From positions 186,001 to 250,000 of the forward strand of contig BSBK01000966.1 of the NCBI GenBank assembly GCA_027943335.1: a DNA stretch of 64,000 nt. Direction: 5' to 3'. Positions 19,996-29,659 of this stretch are shown here, piece after piece; position 1 is the first letter of the stretch, and every line of letters starts with the position of its first letter. Source of the DNA: Chamaecyparis obtusa (Eukaryota; Streptophyta; Pinopsida; Cupressales; Cupressaceae). The translations under genes were made by a program, and so were the position numbers. A model generated the notes under the pieces. That model was not told the origin of the DNA. It made no database searches and worked only from the letters and a program-made list of their open reading frames with translations.

Positions 19996-22735
19996 CTTAG
20001 CGTTTCCAAGATCTGAGAGGACTCTTCAGCTACTTGCTCATAAAGTGAACCTCCGATTCCAGATTTACCTTAGCCACGAATAGGGATTTTTCCTCTATTC
20101 CAAGGATTTCCTTTTCTATAAGGAACTTTTTAATACCATATGCATATGCATCTTCCATGTTTAATATCTCTATTTCTAGCTAGTCTTTCTCCTTTTTCCA
20201 GGCTTCTACATCTGTCTCAACTATTTTAATCATCTCTTCTGCTTTCCTGATCAAATCTTTAAAATCATTAGTGAACCCAATGATTTCTTTGGTAACTTTA
20301 TGAACCTAGTCGAAGAAATTCTTTGACATTGATCTGTCTTTTTGAACTTGATCCAGGAAATTTTTTATTTTCTAGTGACTTAACATTCAAATCAATGGGA
20401 ACCATCAAAAAAGGTTGAGGAGAAGGGTCCTGGAGCTGTTGAATATATTTTTCCATCTCACATAGAGCCTACTTTAGCTTCATTTTATCCTTAGCACCCT
20501 TCTACACTCGGTGGTTGATCTTCTTATTGGCTAGGTTTAGGATTTTCAAATCAGCAGCCTTGGTAGCCATACCTAGGTCTACTTTCTCTACATTAAAGTC
20601 TCTCTCTATTACCTCGTCATTGGTTTTATTAGAGTTTGGCTTGAAGATTTTCACAATCTAGTGACCTATTTTGGAGTCTACATCCAACATAGCCTCTATC
20701 TTTGGCTTCTTTGCCCTGGGTGTTTTTCCTAAATATTTGTTGACTAAGTCTCTAATAGGAGTAGAAATAGGTACAATACTTCTTTTCTTTCTTGCTGACA
20801 AATCTATCCAATTAGGGGTTTTTGGTGTAGAACTTCTTGCAGGAGTTTGTGTCACAGAACTTTTTAATATTGCCAGATCTTCCTAGCCTGCTCTAGGTGG
20901 GTTAACTGGAGCGTTATCCATCTCAAGTCCTCCTTGAGGTTGTCAGTCACCTTCGTTAGTGTCTAGTCCAACACAATGCAAGGGAATTTATCTATCTTTT
21001 GGTTCCTTCTGGTCCTAGTTCTTGTGACTCTAACAGAATGTTCAATGGCTGGCTTTTCTTCTTTTTGACATGTTTCAACTTCAGATTCAATTTCACCTGC
21101 AGAAAGCAATTTTTCAACTTTATCAGTATGTACAGGTGAAGCTACACATTTTGAAATCCTTGCACTCTTTCTAATAATTGGAACAACGTCCTCTTGCTTC
21201 TTCTTTCTTTTCACTTCTTTCAACCATTTATCAGTTCTTTTGAAAACATCACGAGACAAAGAATTTATGTCCTCTTCTTCTCTTTCATTCCAGTTAATTT
21301 TTCTTGCCACTACATCGTCATTTAACTCTAAATATCCTAAGTCCAGTATATTTTCATTGTTCTCATCTTTGAACCCTTTAACTTTGAAAGGTAGGCAAAG
21401 AAACACAACCTATCTTAAAGAAAATCTGGAATGAAGTCTTCTTTCAACTTCAATTTCATTAACACAATCAGCCCAAAAATATTCCAATTCTGGTTGGTGA
21501 AGGAAGGTAGCATCAATTTTGAAATGGTTTTCCAACAATTGTTTACTATCAAAATAGCTCCTTTTCTAGGAGGGAAGGTTCATTATTTTTAATTCTACAT
21601 CCATAGACGATGTGGAATGCATTATCTTGAAATGATAATGACCCGAGTCAATAGGGAAAAGGGAGCCTACACCTCTAAATAAGACAAACTTGTCTAAATA
21701 ATATCTTGGAAGCTTCAAAGGCTCACCACTATAGCCTCCCACTCTTAGATAGCTAAAAGTTGGAAATTGAAAATAAAATCTCTCGTAAATTTTGATTAGC
21801 TCCATAGCTTCTTCTGACATTTTGCAGTTGATTTTTCCTTTCAGCTTGAAAATGAGCTTAGCCAAGAACGTGTCTTGAATTCTCCTAAATTTTTTTGGAT
21901 TCTTCTTTTTCTAAAGCAAAAGATGGTATTCATACATTTTCATATTTTCTCTCTACAAATCATGTGGAAATGCATCCCAAATTCTACAAATGACAAGGGA
22001 GTAAAACAAGAATGAAGACAACTAGAAGCTTGAGGCTTCTGCAGATTGAGATAACTCTTCATGAAGCCTTTCGGCTATTAATTCCACCCAATCAACATAT
22101 GGTCCTTCGCTCAATATAGCCTGAATGAAAACATTCATTCAATCTTCCAAAACAAGATCATTAGGTTTACCTTTAATTATACATAGCATAACAACAATGT
22201 CATGGACCTCTTTGATCAAATACTCCTTTTTCAAAGGCTTGGGTAACCTAGAACCCCCTTTTTTAGTCTTAAGCAACCAATCCCTAGCAATGTTATTGCT
22301 ATAGTCCTTTTTATTTTGGGTAAATTCTTGTTGGGCTTTTTCAAGACTCTAGTCACCATAGGTTTCCATTGGAGGAATCCTCAGCGTGACCATGATTATT
22401 TGCCTGTTAATGGAAATCAAAATGCCTCCAGAAGGAACATGAATGCACCTATTAACCCTATCATATATGTCTTTACATTCCATAACCAATTCTGGGCACA
22501 AAGTCACTTCAGGAAAGCCGACAGCTTCCAATAGTCCACTTTCTATGATTTTGGCTGCTAAAGTTCCATTCTCTGCATTTCTCAACCTATGGAAAATTCC
22601 TTCTATATCTTCATCCATAAGGATTGTGTCTTGCATCTCGGGGAGACAACTAATCATAGGGGAAAACTTATTTTCCTTTACAAACTTGACCTTAGAGGTT
22701 GAAATGCAAGGATTGGACATTGCAAAACCTAACAA
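19996..22735 (-). pseudogene. E0 coding region, N-terminal and central part, function unknown
   Basis: A long minus-strand reading frame with in-frame stops but a largely constant phase. It starts at ATG 22735 (MLGFAMSNPCISTSKVKFV). Readable blocks are 22735-22349 (RLRNAENGTLAAKIIESGLL, then CIHVPSGGILISINRQIIM), a block near 22290-22030 (ARDWLLKTKKGGSRLPKPL), 21865-21566 (FPTFSYLRVGGYSGEPLKLP), 21406-20963 (charged, nuclear-localisation-like KRKKKQEDVVPIIRK and RVTRTRTRRNQK) and 20855-20658. With the part beyond E2 it makes about 1,040 codons. I recognise no domain. The setting and decay suggest a retroelement ORF of unknown function, such as the extra ORF upstream of gag in Ogre-like elements. 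A host gene is less likely. Confidence 0.5.
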
Positions 22736-22869
22736 ATAATTTCAAGCTAATGCAATGGAAGAAGTTTAAATTTCCTTCCTTACAATAGAGAAAAATGAAA
22801 TCAAAACAGAAATGAAGGAAATTTCTTGAGACTCACCAATGCTTAGCCCTTGTCCTTGTGATTACCTTT

Positions 22870-22905
22870 ACTGCGCCTCGCTTCCAACTACGCCACCAAT
22901 AATTG
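22870..22905 (-). other. Possible primer binding site of E0
   Basis: On the minus strand TGGTGGCGTAGTTGGAAGCG lies about 160 nt before the E0 start codon, with a splice-donor-like GGTGAGTCTC in between (near 22835). The TGGnGGCG form resembles a primer binding site after a 5' LTR that would lie to the right. No matching tRNA end or LTR partner could be established. Confidence 0.3.
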
Positions 22906-23173
22906 CTTGCAAATAGAAATGACAAGAAAAGAAAGAATTTAATAGGTATGCTTGAGTTTCCCTTTTCAGTAATCATGACTACTTGTTATGGATTAATTAC
23001 GCTCATTGTCATTTACTAAGCGCATCTAGTTGCATTTATTTCATCTTTGCATAACCTGTACTCCTTTGCTGAGTTGGACATTATTGTAAATGTGATTTCA
23101 AAATTATCTTGAAATGAAGGGAGGATTTGGCACGAGTCTTGTATATTTGGGGTAATTATTGCATTTTGAAATT

Positions 23174-23547
23174 TGAACCTTGAACTGTTGGGGTAGGGTT
23201 CAAAGTTCATGATTCGTAATGCTCTTGTACTTGACAACACATGGCAGAGGTAGGACAAATGCAGGATGCGTGAAGAATATTGAACTATGAACTGAAAACT
23301 AGAAGTTCAATATTCAAGAAAATAAAAATCAAAGACGCCAAAGCAAAAGAAACCTATAGGATGTAGAAAGAAAAGTTTAAACTTTGAACTATCGAGGAAT
23401 GGTTCAATGTTCAATATTCAATATACCGCAAGCACAAAGTGCAAAACTTAAAACCCTTTTTGCCGCTCGAAGGAAAACACATGCATGATGACATCGGGAA
23501 AACTCAAAGTGAATTTTGAACTTTGAACTACAAAGTTTAAAATTCAA
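23174..23547. repeat. Four hairpin-forming repeats (TTGAACTTTGAACT...AGTTCAATATTCAA type)
   Basis: Imperfect inverted repeats recur four times at 75-130 bp spacing: 23174-23209, 23280-23317, 23380-23414 and 23513-23547. In each, a left arm close to TGAACTTTGAACT faces a right arm close to GGTTCAAAGTTCA across an 8-12 nt loop. The stretch is non-coding. It may belong to the LTR of E0 or to a small decayed repeat. The rest of 22906-24079 shows nothing I can name. Confidence 0.6.
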
Positions 23548-24079
23548 TATTCAATATGCACTTGACAAAAAGCATATCCCTTAGAAAATTTTTACGGTGA
23601 AGACCTTTTGACCAACAACACTATCGACAGACTACTCTAAGGATATGCCAACAACAGACTTCTCAAGGGTTATACCAACGCAATGAATTTGAAGAATCCA
23701 TGGTATTTTCCTAGAAACTTTTCCCAAAACTTTACCCATATTTTCTCATGTATATCGATAGTTATAGGAAAATAACCATTCTAAATACACCAAGTTTTCA
23801 TCTTTTAATCCGGATAATTAACTTCTAAGATTGGAACCCCTAATGTTCTCATATTTTTTCTAAATTGAACCATGTCTCCCACCTACCATCTATAAGAAAA
23901 TACCTCAAGTTGTTAATTGTGTTTGCCACAACCGAAGTGAAGAAAATAAATTGTAGATGGGCTACTCAGATTCAACACTCCGTACCACCATTTTAGAATA
24001 AGAAGCACTTTCATATTTGCATTCTACCCTGTATCACTCCATTCTAAGGATGCCCTAAATATGATAAACTCCACCTATA

Positions 24080-24750
24080 GGAAAGATCCACAAATGGTCT
24101 ATAACATCAACAACACAACAAATAAATCCATTGGGCAGTTGTAATGCCATTTCATGCATCCTTCGTACCTAGTTGATATGTACGCAAAAATTAGGATCAT
24201 AGAATAGGCACCTGAATTGTTTGAAAGAATGCCTCAAAGAGATGTTGTCTTCTTGAATGAAATGATTAAGTAAGATTATTAGACCTTTAATAAAATGCAA
24301 TTGCCTACAGAAAGCTAGGTTCTTTTCCAACTTCTTCCCAGCATGTGCCAAAATGGTCACTCAATCATTTGACAGAACATCTCAAAGAGATCAAGATGTT
24401 GTCTCATGGGATGCAAGGATTGTAAGAGTTTGTAGAAAATTGATTTCTTGATAAGGTCTTATAAAGTTGTAAGTAGAAGTAGCAGACATTCTTATTGTTT
24501 AATGGTTTAACACAATACAAAAATATTGACATGGCTTTAGAAACCCTCCAAAAAATGCAACAAATAGGTGTCCCATAATTGTACGATATGGACAAAATAG
24601 ATTTGTAAAAGGCTTTCAGAACTTTTAGACAATTTCAATGGTGGCTCTAAACCCCAACTCTATAGCAATTGCTAGCATCCTTCCCACGTGTGTAAAAATG
24701 AGAGCTTTGGAACAACCTATGGACATCCTTCAACACATAATGGTAGGAGG
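24080..24750 (+). pseudogene. PPR (pentatricopeptide repeat) protein remnant
   Basis: The plus strand, read across frameshifts and stops, shows typical plant PPR motifs: GKIHKW (24080-24097), APELFERMPQRDVVFLNEMI (24208-24267), a second decayed VVSWDA-type block near 24394-24415, MALETLQKMQQIGVP near 24530-24575, and NSIAIASILPTCVKMRALEQ (from about 24653). These match the sequence of repeats in the PLS-type organelle RNA-binding PPR family. Many stops make it a clear pseudogene, perhaps a retrocopy fragment since no introns are needed to read it. Confidence 0.7.
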
Positions 24751-26560
24751 ATTTTTTTAATTTATCGTAGTTAAAATGTTGTAGCACACATGTTGTCAAG
24801 GAAGAAATATTCTTAGAATGTAATGAACCAAGAATACTCTCCTACAACTGTTGCTCTGATCCATAGACACATAACCACATAAATAATTTACAACCAATTT
24901 CCATGTGTTAATGTATTTCCTCGACTCCTCACATCCGTGTATAGATAGGTGGCATTTATAAAATTATCTAGGTGATATTTATACAATGTAGAATATATAT
25001 CCCAAATAGTGATTTACAAGATGCAACCCTTAATTTATATTTAACAATAATCTTACTAATGAACATTGAAGATATTGTTTAAAAGCCTTTCCATAGAATT
25101 ACTCACTCCTTTGATGCAGTGAGTGTGAAAGCTGCTTTGTACAATCAGTCATGAAAAATAAAAAAAATTCATTTCAACATCCAGTCCTTGTGGAAAACAA
25201 CATTCAATGCATCTTATTTTTTTTGTATATTATGGTCATTACACTAATTCCTAACACTTAAAACCAAGCTTGATCAGTCTTAATGTTGAAGCAAACTGTA
25301 CTATCTAATGAAATAAATGATATTTTTTAATAAACAACAAATGCAATTTTCAATAAAAGAAAAAAAAAAAGAAATTCAAATAGATAAAAACTCATGTTAA
25401 TTTATAATACAGGTGTCACAAATATGTAGTACCTTTTGAATCAAATGACAATGCTAAAAGCATTGCCTTAAAGAGTAAAAGATAGATGTATGGCCTCTAG
25501 GAATCTAGGGAATATAGACTCTTCCATTGTCAATTATAGCTCATCATGGAAATTTTATTCCATATTAGTATCTCTTCTAAATTTATACTACTTTTCTTTT
25601 TGGGTGATTATCAAAGATCAAATATAAATATTAAAAACATTGCCTTGAAGGGTAAAAGTTAGAGATCACCTCTAAGTATTCAAGGTATGTGCAATTACTT
25701 GTACAATCTCTTTAAGTTATACACTTTAATTTTTTCTCTTTATTTAATTAAGATAAATTGTTAGCATTAGCCAATTAAAATATTTTTTATTCTAGAGATT
25801 AATACTCAACGATCAAGAAAATGAAACAAATCAGATTTATCATATTTATCTAAAATAGCTTTCTTTCTTTAAATTTACATATCTATTAAAATAGTTACAA
25901 ATAATAGCTTTTCTAATGTGTTTCAATTCATTTGATTGCTAGGTCTTTATTAAAAATAATAGAGTTCTATCTTTAAATTACACATCTATTAAAATAGTTA
26001 CAAATAATGGATTTCTAATGAGTTTCAATGCATTTGAATGCTAGGATTTTTGAAGAGGAGATATAGAAAGCACAAAATTACAATAGTGTAAATTTCTTTC
26101 ATCCAAATTGAGTGCTAGTTGTTCAAATAACTCTCATTCTCTCCAAACAACGATGAAGCTATACAAAAGCATGTACACAATTATACTATACAATGATATA
26201 TGTTTATTGATCTATACTTTTATACACTTATGTAATGTTAAAGTTCATCAATACTTCCTCATTAATCAGCTATAGGCGCATCCCTTGCACATTTATAAGG
26301 AAGGTGCAAGTACTAGTATAAAAACAGATAGAATACACTTTTCACAAAAAGGAGTCCAAGGATAGAAAATATCATTTGTAGATTTTTTTTTTTTGAAAAC
26401 GATGTAAATTGGTGACAGCAACTTTGACTACAATAAGTCGCTAATTGGGTAGTATGTTGTGACATCGAATATTGTATTTTCCAGACATGGACTTTCCGAT
26501 ATCTAGACTTGTGATCGGAAAAGTTGCAATGAACAGCTTGATATCGTATCCCATGTTTGG
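24751..26560. other. AT-rich spacer with tandem duplication
   Basis: There is no coding signal. A tandem duplication of about 105 bp lies at 25867-26050: both units contain ACATCTATTAAAATAGTTAC and then a GTTTCAAT-CATTTGA block. A looser pair of related segments, with CATTGCCTTAAAGAGTAAAA and CATTGCCTTGAAGGGTAAAA, is at 25450-25490 and 25630-25670. The segment 26400-26700 is the 3' flank of the lipase gene and is similar to that of the second lipase gene. Confidence 0.6.
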
Positions 26561-26699
26561 GGAAAACTTGTGAGCTTCTTAATCTTCAAGACTGTGCAAA
26601 TAAAAGTATTTGATCTGAGTAGAGGGTCCATTGCATATACAAGGGAAGCTAATAAACCGTTTGAACATAGAATTATAATTATCAGACATAATCATACAA

Positions 26700-28196
26700 T
26701 CAGACAAGGTGGGATTGGGTTCTTTGGGGCTGAACCCATCTGCCTTGAGCGTTTCTGACCATACCCTTGTTGTAGTCTTGTCTCCAGAACGGCGGGATAT
26801 GCAAATGGTCTTGCAAGAAATCTGCTGCCTTGTTGACAAGAGCAGGATCCCTTCCACTGGCCAGGTAAAACCGCTCTTGTTGGCCGTGATATCCATCCAA
26901 GAGATGGAGATGCGCCTCCAAATTGTGAATGCACGACGGATCGGCTGTGGGTCGGAGGAAGGGGGATTTGGTGTGATCCAACTGCAGCTCCACTCCCACA
27001 TGGGAATAACTCCAGGGAAGCTTGTCGATCCACTCTCTCAGTAATTGAAAATGCTCGTTGAACAGGACTCCAGGAACCTTCGGAACCCCGTCGTGGGCGT
27101 TCACAACCCGTAGGATTTTGACCCCAAGCTGCTCCAGTCGCTCCTTGAAGGCCGAGTTCCCCACCCGCGGGCCTGCGAAGGAGAAGACTGTGATGGGAAT
27201 CTTCTCATTCTCATTCTCATTCGTATTCTCCTGGTTGATTCCCATCTCTGCAATGTCGTACGCGCTCAGCATTGCGAGCGCGCTGCCCAGGCTGTGGCCC
27301 GTGATTGTTATGCTCAGCTTTTCTCCCTTGTACGTTTCGATCAGTCTTCTAACCTCCGCGTGAATTTGCTCCTGCGCGCTGGATTTGGCGAACCGGCAGT
27401 TTTTCTCGCTGGCGGTGTACAGGTTCAGAAACCCCGACTCCACTTTGACGCGGGGATCGGGATGGTCAGAATGGAAGCCCGCGGGTTTGAGGAAATCCAT
27501 GAGATCAGCCAGCCATTCCAGACGAGTGACGGTGCCTCTCCAGGCGATGACGATGTCGCGCCGTCCGAGTCTCTTTATTTCCTCCTCGTCCTCCGCCACG
27601 GCCACGAACCCCATCCAGTTTGCATGGTTGCTCCACAATTTCTCCCCCGCCCGGGACTTTTTGAAGAAATTGGGGAGATTGATGTTTGAGGTTGCGTAGA
27701 GATACTTTGTGATTTCGTAGCCGGTGTGAGAAAGGCCGAGATCTTGGAGCATGTTTCTGCGGTTGTACTTGCAGCTGCCGCAGTATTTTGAATATGGGTC
27801 GAAGTCAAAGGCGTCGTAGCAGGCCTGGGCGAGGTCTCCGTATTTGATGAGCTCGCTGCGGAGGAGATGGTCCATTGGGTCCACCAGCCCCTCCCACTTA
27901 TTCGAACCCTGCACCTCCCTCCACACGTCGCTCAGCTTCCTTGCGCTCCTTCTCTTTGTGTTTATATCCTTGTGATGGGAGGAGGGATAATCGATAGGGA
28001 TCCCGCTCTTTTCCTTGTATTCCTTTTCCACTGTGATCAACACTTGTGTTGCACTCGAGGCTGATGCTCTCTGTCTTTGTCTGTGTCTCTGTTTTTGTTG
28101 GTTGTTGCGCTTGCTTCTCATGCTCAGGCAAGGCACTTCCGGCACAGTCCTGGTGCTGTGGCTCCCAATTCCAAGGTTACTCCTCAAATTCATCAT
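26700..28196 (-). CDS. PLA1-A: phospholipase A1-I-gamma-like (DAD1-like) acylhydrolase
   Basis: The product is 498 residues, intronless. It matches plant class I phospholipase A1, gamma type, which cleaves sn-1 acyl chains from plastid galactolipids and phospholipids and can supply fatty acid for oxylipins. Residues 1-80 are variable and rich in Ser, Arg and Thr, as in a plastid transit peptide. The conserved domain starts at WREVQGSNKWEGL (92-104). Then come CYDAFDFDPYSKYCGSCKY (126-144), SNINLPNFF (170-178), GRRDIVIAWRGTVTRLEW (211-228) and the nucleophile elbow TGHSLGSALA with Ser302. Asp369 (VNAHDGVP) and His424 (CIHNLE) complete the triad. I chose ATG 28196, not the in-frame ATG 28436, because a TATA box lies between them at 28351 and conservation with PLA1-B supports MMN. 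It is GC-richer than its surroundings. Confidence 0.93.
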   Translation of the reverse strand: MMNLRSNLGIGSHSTRTVPEVPCLSMRSKRNNQQKQRHRQRQRASASSATQVLITVEKEYKEKSGIPIDYPSSHHKDINTKRRSARKLSDVWREVQGSNKWEGLVDPMDHLLRSELIKYGDLAQACYDAFDFDPYSKYCGSCKYNRRNMLQDLGLSHTGYEITKYLYATSNINLPNFFKKSRAGEKLWSNHANWMGFVAVAEDEEEIKRLGRRDIVIAWRGTVTRLEWLADLMDFLKPAGFHSDHPDPRVKVESGFLNLYTASEKNCRFAKSSAQEQIHAEVRRLIETYKGEKLSITITGHSLGSALAMLSAYDIAEMGINQENTNENENEKIPITVFSFAGPRVGNSAFKERLEQLGVKILRVVNAHDGVPKVPGVLFNEHFQLLREWIDKLPWSYSHVGVELQLDHTKSPFLRPTADPSCIHNLEAHLHLLDGYHGQQERFYLASGRDPALVNKAADFLQDHLHIPPFWRQDYNKGMVRNAQGRWVQPQRTQSHLV

Positions 28197-28350
28197 CTTT
28201 TCAGCGGTTTCGCAACAAAAAATGAGCTTCAGTTTGGGAAAGGAAGAGCAAGAGAAGAGGAGAAGGCAGCGCAGTGCAGTGCACACGCTGGAGTGTGGAA
28301 GAGAGAAGATAGCGGAATAAAGTGTGGAAAGCAGAGAGGATGAAGACGGA

Positions 28351-28358
28351 TTTATAAG
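28351..28358 (-). promoter_or_regulatory. PLA1-A TATA box
   Basis: On the minus strand TTATAAATCC lies about 155 nt upstream of the chosen start codon, giving a predicted 5' leader of about 125 nt. The aligned place in PLA1-B reads TTACAAATGCG, which has lost the TATA and gained an ATG. Confidence 0.7.
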
Positions 28359-28434
28359 TCTCAGTTGGAAGAAACAAAATAAAAATTCCAAATCCGCGGA
28401 GAACCTTTTTAAGCAGACTCCCTTGCAGTCAGTC

Positions 28435-29045
28435 AATGACCGCGTGAGAACTGAAAAGGAAAACGAAGGCTTTGAATGTAGCGGTCAGCCTCTTAAAGCG
28501 CCGACTGTCTCTTTCTACATCGTAAATTGAAGAAAAGTGGTCAAACGGTACATGAGCTAGCCTAACACTCTACTAACTTCCTCGTCCTTCCCAAAAAGAA
28601 TATTGATTTTTTAAATTGTTTGGAGCCCGTAATTTGGGAATTTCGGGGCAATTCCAAACCAGCATTTTCCTTAGATGGTCCAGATTCAGATTCCACCCCC
28701 ACATTTTAAATGCTCCAACGTCATCATCTGGATCACCTAATACGGAACGGATTAAGGTTGCCACAATTTCCTTGTTTGGAAAATTTTCAGAACCCTAAAA
28801 AATTACTGAACAAGGTAAAGATTATTACATGACCATTCCTGGTAGTCGAGGACCGCGTGAGAAGTGAAATAGAAAACGAAAGCTTTGAATGTCGGGGTCA
28901 AATATCCAACTTCCTCGTCTTTTCTGGAGGAATGTTTATTTTTTAAAATTTTTCTGGGAATTTCGGGGCAAGCCGAACCAGCATTTATCTTAGATGGTCC
29001 AGATTCCACACCCACGTTTTAAATGCTCCAGCGCATCATATAGAT
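28435..29045 (-). repeat. Duplicated promoter segment of PLA1-A
   Basis: Two related segments stand upstream of the gene: 28435-28745 and 28848-29045. Shared landmarks in the same order are GACCGCGTGAGAA, GAAAACGAA, CTTTGAATGT, AACTTCCTCGTC, GGGAATTTCGGGGCAA, CCAGCATTT, TTAGATGGTCCAGATTC and TTTTAAATGCTCCA. The copies differ by substitutions and several deletions, so the duplication is not recent. It doubles any regulatory sites in this stretch. Confidence 0.8.
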
Positions 29046-29049
29046 TGGG

Positions 29050-29063
29050 TGACGTCACGTGGG
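29050..29063. promoter_or_regulatory. Composite bZIP site (TGACGTCA overlapping CACGTG)
   Basis: The 14-mer TGACGTCACGTGGG joins a C-box/as-1-type palindrome with a G-box/ABRE core. Such sites are known to bind plant bZIP factors of the TGA, HY5 and ABF groups. It lies about 855 nt upstream of the PLA1-A start codon. Its use by this gene is inferred from position only. Confidence 0.5.
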
Positions 29064-29457
29064 GACCCAACAAAGGCGCAATAGGCAACACCATATGTGA
29101 ACGTATCTCATGACCTCGTTGCAATGACAAAGCAAAAATAAAGCTTGTCGGGTCTTCTAAATCACATGTGAGTGACAAAGGCGCTTCGTTATAGGTTTAC
29201 ATTTAGTTCTGAATATGGCTATCATGTCGATAGAATGTCTAATATTGTTATTTACTAGCAATCGCATCTTGGTGTGCAATGGGTACGTCATTTTAATTTT
29301 GGAAGAGGAAAAAATGCATTCATTTTTCTGGTGGCAATATTGTATCTAAAATTAATCATTTTGAATTGAAACATTGTATAAGTGTATTGTAATTTGTTTA
29401 TTTGTAAACTAAATATAAGTTTATTGTTAATTATAATTAATACTTTGTAAACAAAAT

Positions 29458-29655
29458 ATATTGTTTATACTATTTATCAATAAAAAATAGGTGCTTTTCT
29501 TAAAAAAAAAGAATCTAAAATCACATTACGTTGCACCATTTATAGGCTTTGGAATATATTGTTTATATTATTTATCAATCAAAACTAGGTGCTTTTTTTT
29601 TTAAAAACTGAATCTAAAATCACATTATGTTGCACCATTTATAGACTCTGGATTG
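29458..29655. repeat. Tandem duplication, about 100 bp unit
   Basis: Two copies of a segment that starts ATTGTTTATACTATTTATCA and includes GAATCTAAAATCACATTA and TTGCACCATTTATAG follow one another. They differ by a few bases and by the length of an internal A/T run. There is no coding potential. Confidence 0.85.
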
Positions 29656-29659
29656 AACT

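Noticed and set aside
23174..23547. CRISPR-like array
   Set aside because: Units are diverged, unevenly spaced inverted repeats in plant DNA, not identical direct repeats with unique spacers.
27058..28343. Many open frames on the plus strand across PLA1-A
   Set aside because: They are antisense shadows of a GC-rich conserved coding region; the lipase motifs are only on the minus strand.
28197..28436. 80-residue N-terminal extension of PLA1-A from ATG 28436
   Set aside because: A TATA box (28351-28358) lies inside it, the sequence is not conserved in PLA1-B beyond FCCETAEK, and plant transit peptides of this family fit the shorter start.
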